64,000 nt of DNA, from positions 1 through 64,000 of the forward strand of contig NZ_JAUTXR010000181.1 in the NCBI RefSeq assembly GCF_030658505.1. The letters are read 5' to 3'. Shown one piece after another: positions 8,077 to 15,121 of the stretch. The notes under the pieces were generated by a model. That model was not told the DNA's origin, searched no databases, and saw only the letters and a program-made list of their open reading frames with translations. A program made the position numbers and the translations under genes. The stretch is from Stenotrophomonas raiganjensis (SeqCode) (GTDB taxonomy: Bacteria > Pseudomonadota > Gammaproteobacteria > Xanthomonadales > Xanthomonadaceae). Positions within the stretch are counted from its first letter, which is position 1. Every line of letters begins with the position of its first letter.

Positions 8077-8313
8077 ATGTTTGAAGATCAGCCCCAGAGC
8101 GAGATCGACGCACGTCGCGCGCGTGATCCGGAGTTCAGGGCACTCCATGACCAGCACCGCAAGTTGAACAAGAAGTGCATGGACGCGGAGTTGGGTGTAC
8201 TCCCGATCGATGATGTCACCCTGGGTCGCATGAAGCGCGAGAAGCTGCTGGCCAAGCAACGACTTCTGCGAATGTACGAAACACCGCTCCCAACGACGTC
8301 CCCCACGCTTTGA
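8077..8313 (+). CDS. YdcH family (DUF465) small protein
   Basis: A 78-residue soluble, charged, helical protein of the YdcH/DUF465 family: the core DPEFRALHDQHRKLNK is followed by a second helix with LGRMKREKLLAKQRL. The two helices probably form a coiled-coil hairpin. The function of the family is not established. An ideal ribosome site, AAGGAGG (8064-8070), lies six bases before the ATG. It is a single-gene unit with structured leader and trailer. Confidence 0.85.
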   Translation: MFEDQPQSEIDARRARDPEFRALHDQHRKLNKKCMDAELGVLPIDDVTLGRMKREKLLAKQRLLRMYETPLPTTSPTL

Positions 8314-8411
8314 CGCACCCCGTCACGCCCGGAACGGCGTGACCCGGCCATCGATGGCCCCGCTGGGCGCTCCTGCCCCGGCATCGCGGCACCGCCGATG
8401 AGGCGGCCGCG

Positions 8412-8440
8412 CCAAGGCACCACAGGCGGTGGTGCCTTGG
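8412..8440 (+). terminator. Strong hairpin, probable terminator of the YdcH gene
   Basis: A perfect 11-bp stem (8412-8422 with 8430-8440) and a 7-base loop. No U-tract follows, so it may be a processing or stabilising structure rather than an intrinsic terminator. Confidence 0.4.
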
Positions 8441-8542
8441 CCTGCAGGCACAACTCACCGATGCGGGCGGTACCGGTCTCCTCGTCGATCCGGGGCCGTC
8501 CGCATCCCTTTTTGCGGGCTTGCGGCCCGTCTCCGCGCCGAC

Positions 8543-8571
8543 CTGACTTTCATCGCCATCCGACGGATAAT
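8543..8571 (+). promoter_or_regulatory. Sigma-70 type promoter for the cystathionine beta-synthase gene
   Basis: CTGACT (8543-8548), a 17-base spacer and GATAAT (8566-8571) stand about 40 bases before the ATG at 8614. Both boxes are close to consensus and the spacing is ideal. Confidence 0.6.
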
Positions 8572-8613
8572 CATCGGTCCGGCCCTGCGTGGCGCGAACC
8601 GAAAGTCCTCCGA

Positions 8614-9984
8614 ATGCCCATCCATTCTTCCGTCCTCGAACTCATCGGCCAGACCCCGATCGTCAAGGCCCAGCGCCTGGATACCGGTGTCTGCGAGCTC
8701 TACCTGAAGCTGGAGAGCGCCAACCCGGGCGGATCGATCAAGGACCGCATCGGCCTGTCGATGATCGAAGCAGCGGAACAGCGTGGCGACCTGAAGCCGG
8801 GCGCGACCCTGGTCGAGGGTACCGCCGGCAACACCGGCCTGGGTCTGGCTTTGGTGGCCCAGCAGAAGGGCTACAAGCTGATCCTGGTCGTTCCCGACAA
8901 GATGAGCCGCGAGAAGATCTTCAACCTGAAGGCGATGGGCGCCGAAGTGCGCCTGACCCGCTCGGACGTGGCCAAGGGCCATCCCGAGTACTACCAGGAC
9001 CTGGCCAAGACCATCGCCGAGCAGACGCCGGGGGCTTACTTCATCAACCAGTTCGGCAACCCGGACAACCCGGCCGCGCATGAGTTCGGCACCGGCCCGG
9101 AGATCCTGGAGCAGATGGGTGGCGATCTCGATGCCATCGTGTTCGGCTGCGGCAGCTCCGGCACCATGACCGGCCTTTCGCGTGCCTTCGCCAAGCTGTC
9201 GCCGAAGACCGAGCTGGTGCTGGCCGATCCGGTCGGCTCGATCCTGGCCGAGTACATCAACGACGGCAATCTCAACGACAAGTCGGGCAGCTGGCTGGTG
9301 GAGGGCATCGGCGAGGACTTCCTGCCGTCGATCTCTGATTTCAGCCGGGTGAAGAAGGCCTATGCGATCAGCGACGCCGAGAGCTTCCACACCGCGCGCG
9401 AACTGCTGGGCAAGGAAGGCATCCTGGGGGGTTCGTCCACCGGCACCCTGCTGGCCGCCGGCCTGAAGTACTGCAAGGAGCAGGCCACGCCGAAGAAGGT
9501 GCTGGTGCTGGTGCCGGATACCGGCAACAAGTACCTGTCGAAGATGTACAACGACTACTGGATGCTGGACAACGGCTTCCTGCAGCGCCCGCAGCACGGC
9601 GACCTGCGCGACCTGATCCTGCGTCCGTACGGCCAGCGCGACACCGTGGTGATCGGTCCGAACGACCTGCTGACCACCGCCTACCAGCGCATGAAGCTGT
9701 ACGACGTGTCGCAGCTGCCGGTGATGGACGGCGAGCAGCTCGTCGGCATCGTCGACGAGAGCGACGTGCTGCTGCACGTCTATGGCGATGAGGCACGCTT
9801 CCGCGACACCGTCGCCACCGCGATGGTCAGCAAGCTGGACCGGCTGGACGTGAAGTCGCCGATCGAGGCGCTGTTGCCGGTGTTCGACCGCGGCCAGGTG
9901 GCGATCGTGATGGACGGCAACGCCTTCCTGGGCCTGATCACCCGTATCGATCTGCTGAACTATCTGCGCCGTCGCGTGCAGTAA
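8614..9984 (+). CDS. Cystathionine beta-synthase with C-terminal CBS domain pair
   Basis: A 456-residue PLP enzyme that condenses serine (or O-acetylserine) with homocysteine to cystathionine. The N-terminal fold type II domain has SANPGGSIKDRIG with the PLP lysine at 43 and EGTAGNTGLGLA as the phosphate/substrate loop, where CysK-like relatives normally have EPTSGNTG. GCGSSGTMTGL and GGSSTGTLLA follow. Residues about 335-456 form two CBS motifs (VIGPNDLLTTAYQRMKLYDVSQLPVMD...; VATAMVSKLDRLDVKSPIEALLPVF...) that may bind an adenosyl ligand. The next gene, a gamma-lyase/synthase, completes transsulfuration. A cysteine synthase role cannot be excluded. Confidence 0.9.
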   Translation: MPIHSSVLELIGQTPIVKAQRLDTGVCELYLKLESANPGGSIKDRIGLSMIEAAEQRGDLKPGATLVEGTAGNTGLGLALVAQQKGYKLILVVPDKMSREKIFNLKAMGAEVRLTRSDVAKGHPEYYQDLAKTIAEQTPGAYFINQFGNPDNPAAHEFGTGPEILEQMGGDLDAIVFGCGSSGTMTGLSRAFAKLSPKTELVLADPVGSILAEYINDGNLNDKSGSWLVEGIGEDFLPSISDFSRVKKAYAISDAESFHTARELLGKEGILGGSSTGTLLAAGLKYCKEQATPKKVLVLVPDTGNKYLSKMYNDYWMLDNGFLQRPQHGDLRDLILRPYGQRDTVVIGPNDLLTTAYQRMKLYDVSQLPVMDGEQLVGIVDESDVLLHVYGDEARFRDTVATAMVSKLDRLDVKSPIEALLPVFDRGQVAIVMDGNAFLGLITRIDLLNYLRRRVQ

Positions 9985-10107
9985 GCCGCTGATCGCTGCA
10001 GATCGCCGCTGAATTCCGGTTTATTTGCGTCAAAGCTTGTTAAGGCTGCGCTGATAGACTCCCGATCCTTTGACGGCGCCGCACGTCGGCGCCATTCAGG
10101 AAACGAC

Positions 10108-11292
10108 ATGTCCAATTTCTCTTCGCCCGACCGCGCGCTAGCCCTGGCCACGCTGGCCATCCACGGCGGCCAGTCGCCCGATCCCAGCACCGGTGCGGTG
10201 ATGCCGCCGATCTACGCCACCTCGACCTATGCCCAGTCCAGCCCGGGCGAGCATCAGGGCTTCGAGTACTCGCGTACCCACAATCCGACCCGCTTCGCCT
10301 ATGAGCGCTGCGTGGCCTCGCTGGAAGGTGGCACCCGTGGCTTCGCCTTCGCCTCGGGCATGGCGGCCAGCTCGACCGTGATCGAACTGCTGGACGCCGG
10401 CAGCCACGTGGTGGCGATGGACGACATCTACGGCGGCAGCTTCCGCCTGTTCGAGCGCGTGCGTCGCCGCACCGCTGGGTTGGACTTCAGTTTCGTAGAC
10501 CTGACTGATCTGGCTGCATTTGAAGCCTCCATCACGTCGAAGACGAAGATGGTGTGGATCGAGACCCCGACCAACCCGATGCTGAAGATCGTCGACATCG
10601 CCGCGGTCGCCGCCATCGCCAAGCGCCATGGCCTGATCGTGGTGGTAGACAACACCTTCGCCTCGCCGATGCTGCAGCGCCCGCTGGAGCTGGGCGCGGA
10701 CCTGGTCCTGCATTCGGCCACCAAGTACCTCAACGGCCACTCGGACATGGTCGGTGGCATGGTCGTGGTCGGTGACAACGCCGAGCTGGCCGAACAGATG
10801 GCCTTCCTGCAGAACTCGGTCGGTGGCGTGCAGGGTCCGTTCGACAGCTTCCTGGCCCTGCGTGGGTTGAAGACCCTGCCGCTGCGCATGAAGGCGCACT
10901 GCGCCAATGCGCTGGCGCTGGCGCAGTGGCTGGAAAAGCACCCGGCGGTGGAAAAGGTGATCTACCCGGGCCTGCCGTCGCACCCGCAGCATGAACTGGC
11001 CGGCAAGCAGATGGCCGGCTACGGCGGCATCGTCTCGATCGTGCTCAAGGGCGGTTTCGAGGCGGCCAAGCGTTTCTGCGAGAAGACCGAACTGTTCACC
11101 CTGGCCGAATCGCTGGGCGGCGTGGAAAGCCTGGTCAACCACCCGGCGGTGATGACGCACGCCTCGATCCCGGTCGCGCGGCGGGAACAGCTTGGCATCA
11201 GCGATGCGCTGGTGCGGCTGAGCGTGGGTGTTGAGGATCTGGGCGATCTGCAGGTGGATCTGGAACGGGCGTTGGCGGGCGCCGCGGAATGA
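10108..11292 (+). CDS. metB: Cystathionine gamma-synthase/gamma-lyase (MetB-like)
   Basis: A 394-residue PLP enzyme of the Cys/Met metabolism family. The PLP lysine is Lys206 in HSATKYLNGH, with ETPTNP and VVVDNTFASP as the usual cofactor segments and YSRTHNPTR near residues 54-62. Together with the upstream beta-synthase it favours a gamma-lyase (cystathionine to cysteine, ammonia and 2-oxobutyrate), but gamma-synthase activity is not separable by eye. AGGAAA precedes the ATG, and a hairpin GGCGCC/GGCGCC (10075-10093) sits in the leader. In Xanthomonas this gene marks the left border of the O-antigen locus; here its stop overlaps the first O-antigen export gene by four bases, so the two may be co-translated. 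Confidence 0.93.
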   Translation: MSNFSSPDRALALATLAIHGGQSPDPSTGAVMPPIYATSTYAQSSPGEHQGFEYSRTHNPTRFAYERCVASLEGGTRGFAFASGMAASSTVIELLDAGSHVVAMDDIYGGSFRLFERVRRRTAGLDFSFVDLTDLAAFEASITSKTKMVWIETPTNPMLKIVDIAAVAAIAKRHGLIVVVDNTFASPMLQRPLELGADLVLHSATKYLNGHSDMVGGMVVVGDNAELAEQMAFLQNSVGGVQGPFDSFLALRGLKTLPLRMKAHCANALALAQWLEKHPAVEKVIYPGLPSHPQHELAGKQMAGYGGIVSIVLKGGFEAAKRFCEKTELFTLAESLGGVESLVNHPAVMTHASIPVARREQLGISDALVRLSVGVEDLGDLQVDLERALAGAAE

Positions 11293-12119
11293 GCGGCATC
11301 CAAGCCGAGTTCGGCAGTTCGCCGGGTGCGCTCGTCCGCAGCTTGGTCTCCAATCGCATGCTGATCTGGCAGTTGACCCAGCGTGAGGTCATCAGCCGAT
11401 ATCGTGGTTCGGTCTTCGGGCTGGCGTGGTCCTTCTTCAATCCATTGTTGATGCTGGCGGTCTACACCTTCGTTTTCTCGGTGGTGTTCAAGGCGCGCTG
11501 GGGCGTGGAAACCAGCAGCCATGGTGATTTCGCCGTCATCCTGTTCGTCGGCATCATCGTCCACGGCGTGTTCGCCGAGTGCATCAACCGTGCCCCGGGG
11601 CTGATACTCAACAGTGCCAGCTACGTGAAGCGCGTCGTGTTCCCTCTGGAGACCCTGCCGTGGGTCGCGATGGGTGCCACCCTGTTCCATTCGATGGTTT
11701 CGGTGGTGGTCCTGCTGATCGCCCAGCTGCTCCTGCGCGGCTCGATCCCGCTGACCGCACTGTGGCTGCCGGTGGTGATCCTCCCGCTGGTGGTCGGCAC
11801 CATGGGTGTGTCCTGGCTGCTGGCGGCACTGGGTGTCTACCTGCGTGACATCGGCCAGGTCACCGGCATCGTCACCACGGTGATGCTGTTCATGGCACCG
11901 GTGCTTTATCCGGTGCAGGCCCTGCCGGAGACGCTGCAGCCGTACATCTATCTCAACCCGCTCACGTTCATCATCGAACAGGCACGTGAGGTCCTGCTGT
12001 GGGGTCATGTCCCGGACTTCATCGGGCTGGGCAAGTACGCAGTAGGCGCTGCGCTTGTCGCGTGGTTCGGTTTTGCGACGTTCCAGAAAATGCGCCGGGG
12101 GTTTGCCGATGTCCTCTGA
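11289..12119 (+). CDS. wzm: O-antigen ABC exporter, permease subunit
   Basis: A 276-residue inner-membrane protein of the ABC-2 type with about six transmembrane helices. The N-terminal LIWQLTQREVISRYRGS amphipathic segment before the first helix and the LNPLTFIIEQAR stretch near the C-terminus are typical of Wzm. With Wzt it exports undecaprenyl-linked O-polysaccharide completed in the cytoplasm. The start overlaps the metB stop (ATGA), and wzt begins 11 bases before its own stop. Its presence means the O-chain is made by the ABC-dependent rather than the Wzx/Wzy route; no wzx or wzy is seen nearby. Confidence 0.95.
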   Translation: MSGIQAEFGSSPGALVRSLVSNRMLIWQLTQREVISRYRGSVFGLAWSFFNPLLMLAVYTFVFSVVFKARWGVETSSHGDFAVILFVGIIVHGVFAECINRAPGLILNSASYVKRVVFPLETLPWVAMGATLFHSMVSVVVLLIAQLLLRGSIPLTALWLPVVILPLVVGTMGVSWLLAALGVYLRDIGQVTGIVTTVMLFMAPVLYPVQALPETLQPYIYLNPLTFIIEQAREVLLWGHVPDFIGLGKYAVGAALVAWFGFATFQKMRRGFADVL

Positions 12120-13467
12120 TCCCTCCAGCGATGTCGCCATCCGGGTCAGCGGCGTCACCAAGTGTTTCCAGATCTATGGCCAGCCGCACCAGCGGCTGAA
12201 GCAGGCCGTGCTGCCGCGCCTGCGTCGTGCCGCGGGCCTTGCGCCGCGCCGCTACTACGACGAATTCTGGGCGCTGAAGGGTGTCGATTTCGAAGTGAAG
12301 CGCGGCGACACGGTCGGCATCATCGGCCGCAACGGGTCGGGCAAGTCCACGCTGCTGCAGATCATCTGCGGCACCCTGCAGGCCACTTCTGGAACGGTCG
12401 AGGTCAAGGGGCGCGTGGCGGCCCTGCTGGAGCTCGGCGCGGGGTTCAACCCGGAATTCAGCGGGCGCGAGAACGTCTACCTGAGCGCCTCGATCCTCGG
12501 CCTGACCCGCCAGCAGATCGACACGCGCTTCGACGACATCATCGCCTTCGCCGACATCGGCAATTTCGTCGACCGGCCGGTGAAGACCTACTCCAGCGGC
12601 ATGTACGTGCGACTGGCGTTCGCGGTCATCGCGCACGTCGATGCGGACATCCTGGTCATCGACGAAGCGCTGGCCGTGGGCGATGCCATCTTCGTGCAGA
12701 AGTGCATGCGCTTCCTGCGCAAGTTCCGCGAAACCGGCACGCTGCTGTTCGTCAGCCATGACACCTCCTCGGTGCTCAATTTCTGCCAGAGCGCGGTGTG
12801 GCTCAACCGTGGCGACATGGTCATGCACGGTACTGCCGAAGACACCTGCAACGCCTACATCGAGTACTGCTCGCAGGAGGTGTACGGCGACACGGTGAAG
12901 CTGACCTCGCGCCAGGCCTCGCGTGATGCGGCGCCGGCAAAGCCGCGGTCCAAGGCCCAGGTGGAGCAGGACACGCGTCTGGAAATGTTCGATAACGTTG
13001 CCAATTCGGCTGGCTGGCAGTCCGGTGTCGCCAGCATTGATTCGGTGCTGCTCAGCGATCCCCAGGGCGAAACCCTCACCTCGTTCGCCGGTGGCGAGGA
13101 TGTGCTGCTGCGCGTGCGGGCCACTGCACACCAGGCGCTGTCCAGCCCGTTGATTGGTTTCTTCGTGAAGGACCGGCTGGGTCAGTCGCTGTTCGGCGAG
13201 CACACCTTCACCTACATCCAGCCGCCGATGCAGGTCGAGGCCGGGACGACGCTTGAGGCCAGTTTCCGCTTCACGTTGCCGATGCTGCCCAACGGCGATT
13301 ACTCGATGACCGTTTCCATTGCCGACGGTGATCCGTTCGCCAACACCCAGCATGCGTGGCTGCATGACGCGGTGCTGATCAAGGTCGCCTCGCCCAAGTT
13401 GCGTTATGGCCTGGTGGGCATCCCCTTCGATGAGGTCACCATGAAGCGGGTAGGGGGAGCGGAATGA
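12109..13467 (+). CDS. wzt: O-antigen ABC exporter, ATPase with C-terminal carbohydrate-binding domain
   Basis: A 452-residue ATP-binding subunit. Walker A is GRNGSGKST (73-81), the signature is [11 protein letters not shown] (the SGG motif reads SSGM, as usual in Wzt), and Walker B is [13 protein letters not shown] linker (about 255-295) leads to a beta-rich C-terminal domain (about 300-445) of the Wzt kind, which in known systems binds the modified non-reducing end of the O-chain and so decides which polymers are exported. The acyltransferase and methyltransferase genes directly downstream are candidates for making that terminal cap. Overlaps with wzm (11 bases) and the next gene (4 bases) indicate coupling. 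Confidence 0.95.
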   Translation: MSSDPSSDVAIRVSGVTKCFQIYGQPHQRLKQAVLPRLRRAAGLAPRRYYDEFWALKGVDFEVKRGDTVGIIGRNGSGKSTLLQIICGTLQATSGTVEVKGRVAALLELGAGFNPEFSGRENVYLSASILGLTRQQIDTRFDDIIAFADIGNFVDRPVKTYSSGMYVRLAFAVIAHVDADILVIDEALAVGDAIFVQKCMRFLRKFRETGTLLFVSHDTSSVLNFCQSAVWLNRGDMVMHGTAEDTCNAYIEYCSQEVYGDTVKLTSRQASRDAAPAKPRSKAQVEQDTRLEMFDNVANSAGWQSGVASIDSVLLSDPQGETLTSFAGGEDVLLRVRATAHQALSSPLIGFFVKDRLGQSLFGEHTFTYIQPPMQVEAGTTLEASFRFTLPMLPNGDYSMTVSIADGDPFANTQHAWLHDAVLIKVASPKLRYGLVGIPFDEVTMKRVGGAE

Positions 13468-14045
13468 ACCATGGCTTTATTCCGCCGCTGACCATTGACG
13501 ACACGCGCGTCAGCATCGGCCGCTTCACCTACGGCGGTGCCAAGTTCAAGCTGTGGAGCGCAGGCGAGCGCATCGAAGTGGGTGCGTTCTGTTCCTTCGC
13601 AGAAGACGTGCTGATCTTCGGCGGCGGCGAGCACCGCATGGACTGGGTCACCACCCATCCGTTGCGCATCGCGTTCAATTCGCCGGGTGCGGGCCAGGAC
13701 GGGCATCCGCACAGCAAGGGCGTGACCCGAATCGGCAACGATGTGTGGATTGGCCATGGCGCGCTGGTTCTCTCCGGAGTGACGGTGGGCCACGGCGCCT
13801 GTATCGGGGCCGGTGCTGTGGTCAGCAGGGACGTCCCGCCCTACGCTATCGTCGCGGGCAACCCCGGCCGTGTTGTGCGCATGCGCTTCAGTGAGGCGCA
13901 GATCGAGCAGTTGCTGCAGATAGCCTGGTGGACCTGGCCGGTGGAGCGGATCAAGCAGTTCGAATCGCTGCTGTGCAGCCCAAGCATCGACGCATTCATT
14001 ACGGCCGCACTGGCCGACCCGGACGCTGCGGCGTCGCTCACGTGA
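13464..14045 (+). CDS. CatB-like hexapeptide-repeat O-acyltransferase
   Basis: A 193-residue left-handed beta-helix transferase. Imperfect hexapeptide repeats run from about residue 15 to 140 ([36 protein letters not shown]), followed by the [17 protein letters not shown] closing segment and a helical tail. EHRMDW near residue 55 lies where the CatB/xenobiotic acyltransferase group has its active-site loop. It probably acetylates a sugar of the O-antigen, using acetyl-CoA in the cytoplasm. It overlaps wzt by ATGA. The acyl donor and acceptor are inferred from context. Confidence 0.85.
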   Translation: MNHGFIPPLTIDDTRVSIGRFTYGGAKFKLWSAGERIEVGAFCSFAEDVLIFGGGEHRMDWVTTHPLRIAFNSPGAGQDGHPHSKGVTRIGNDVWIGHGALVLSGVTVGHGACIGAGAVVSRDVPPYAIVAGNPGRVVRMRFSEAQIEQLLQIAWWTWPVERIKQFESLLCSPSIDAFITAALADPDAAASLT

Positions 14046-14056
14046 TAGAGACTGAG

Positions 14057-15094
14057 ATGATCGATTTCCCGTTGTCGCCGAACATGCTGATGATGCCCCG
14101 CAAGCTCCCGCACAGCGCGTGGCTTGGGCACATTCCGTTCGCCAGCTGGCTGGTGGAAGTGGTGCGGCCAAAGAGCATCGTGGAGCTGGGTACGCACAAC
14201 GGCGCCTCGTTCCTTGCCTTCTGCCAAGCGGTGGAAACCCAGCAGGTCAGTGCGCGGGTGTTCGCGGTGGATACCTGGGAAGGCGACGAGCATGCCGGTT
14301 TCTACGGCAATGAGATCTATGCCGAGCTCCGCGATTACCAGCAGCGCCACTACGCTGGCATTTCCGAGATGATGCGGATGCGCTTCAACCAGGCGCTGGA
14401 GTACTTCGCGGATGGATCGGTCGACGTCCTGCATGTGGACGGTCTGCACACCTACGAAGCCGTCCGCGAAGACTTCGAGACGTGGCGCAGAAAGCTGTCG
14501 CCGCGCGCGGTGGTGTTGTTCCACGACAGCTGCGTGCGCGAGCGCGGATTTGGCGTGTGGCAGTACTGGAGCGAGATATCCTCGCAGTTCCCGTCGTTTG
14601 AATTCACCCACACCCATGGGCTCGGCGTGCTGCTGGTGGGCGAGGAGCAGCCGCAGGCACTGCTGCAACTCGCCCAGGCTGCGCGTGATGGCCTGTTCGC
14701 TACCATCAACCAGTTCTTCGATGCCTTGGGTCGCAACATCAAGAACGTGGAAGAGATCGAACGGGTGAACCACGGCCTGGCCGCCGCCCATGGCGAGATC
14801 GGGCGGCTCAACGCCGAGGAAGCACGCCTGCGCGCACTGCTGGAAAAGAGCAGCTACGCCACCGAGGAGCATTACGCGATAGTGGAGTCGCAGTTGCCGA
14901 GCCTGGCCCAGGGCCTGTCACTGCTGGAGCGTCGCGTTATCGAAGGGATGAGCGAGACGCGCCAGGCACTGGACCATTCCCGTGAAGCCTCGGTCGCCAA
15001 TGTGGTGGCGTCGGTGATCCCGCGCTTGGACGAGCAGGACCGGAAACTCAATCTCCTCGTGCGCCCGTGGTGGCGCCGTGCCCTTGGCCGCTGA
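14057..15094 (+). CDS. SAM-dependent methyltransferase with C-terminal coiled coil
   Basis: A 345-residue protein. The N-terminal domain (to about 205) is a class I methyltransferase: SIVELGTHNGASFLAF is the SAM-binding motif I, followed by VFAVDTWEGD and VDVLHVDGLHTYE. The remaining 140 residues are helical and heptad-like (IEERVNHGLAAAHGEIGRLN-type, then RRVIEGMSETRQALDH), suggesting a coiled coil. This layout recalls chain-terminating methyltransferases with a coiled-coil ruler in ABC-dependent O-antigen systems, a role inferred here from its place behind wzm-wzt. ATG at 14057 has GAGA before it; a GTG at 14042 overlapping the upstream stop is an alternative. Confidence 0.8.
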   Translation: MIDFPLSPNMLMMPRKLPHSAWLGHIPFASWLVEVVRPKSIVELGTHNGASFLAFCQAVETQQVSARVFAVDTWEGDEHAGFYGNEIYAELRDYQQRHYAGISEMMRMRFNQALEYFADGSVDVLHVDGLHTYEAVREDFETWRRKLSPRAVVLFHDSCVRERGFGVWQYWSEISSQFPSFEFTHTHGLGVLLVGEEQPQALLQLAQAARDGLFATINQFFDALGRNIKNVEEIERVNHGLAAAHGEIGRLNAEEARLRALLEKSSYATEEHYAIVESQLPSLAQGLSLLERRVIEGMSETRQALDHSREASVANVVASVIPRLDEQDRKLNLLVRPWWRRALGR

Positions 15095-15121
15095 ACAAAC
15101 AGGATCCCGCAAGGCACCTAC

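Larger units (their letters stand above)
8314..8613. other. Gap upstream of the cystathionine beta-synthase gene
   Basis: It contains a hairpin GTCACGCC/GGCGTGAC (8322-8343), a perfect 11-bp hairpin CCAAGGCACCA/TGGTGCCTTGG (8412-8440) without a T-run, and a good sigma-70 promoter at 8543-8571. No coding frame is convincing. Confidence 0.6.
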
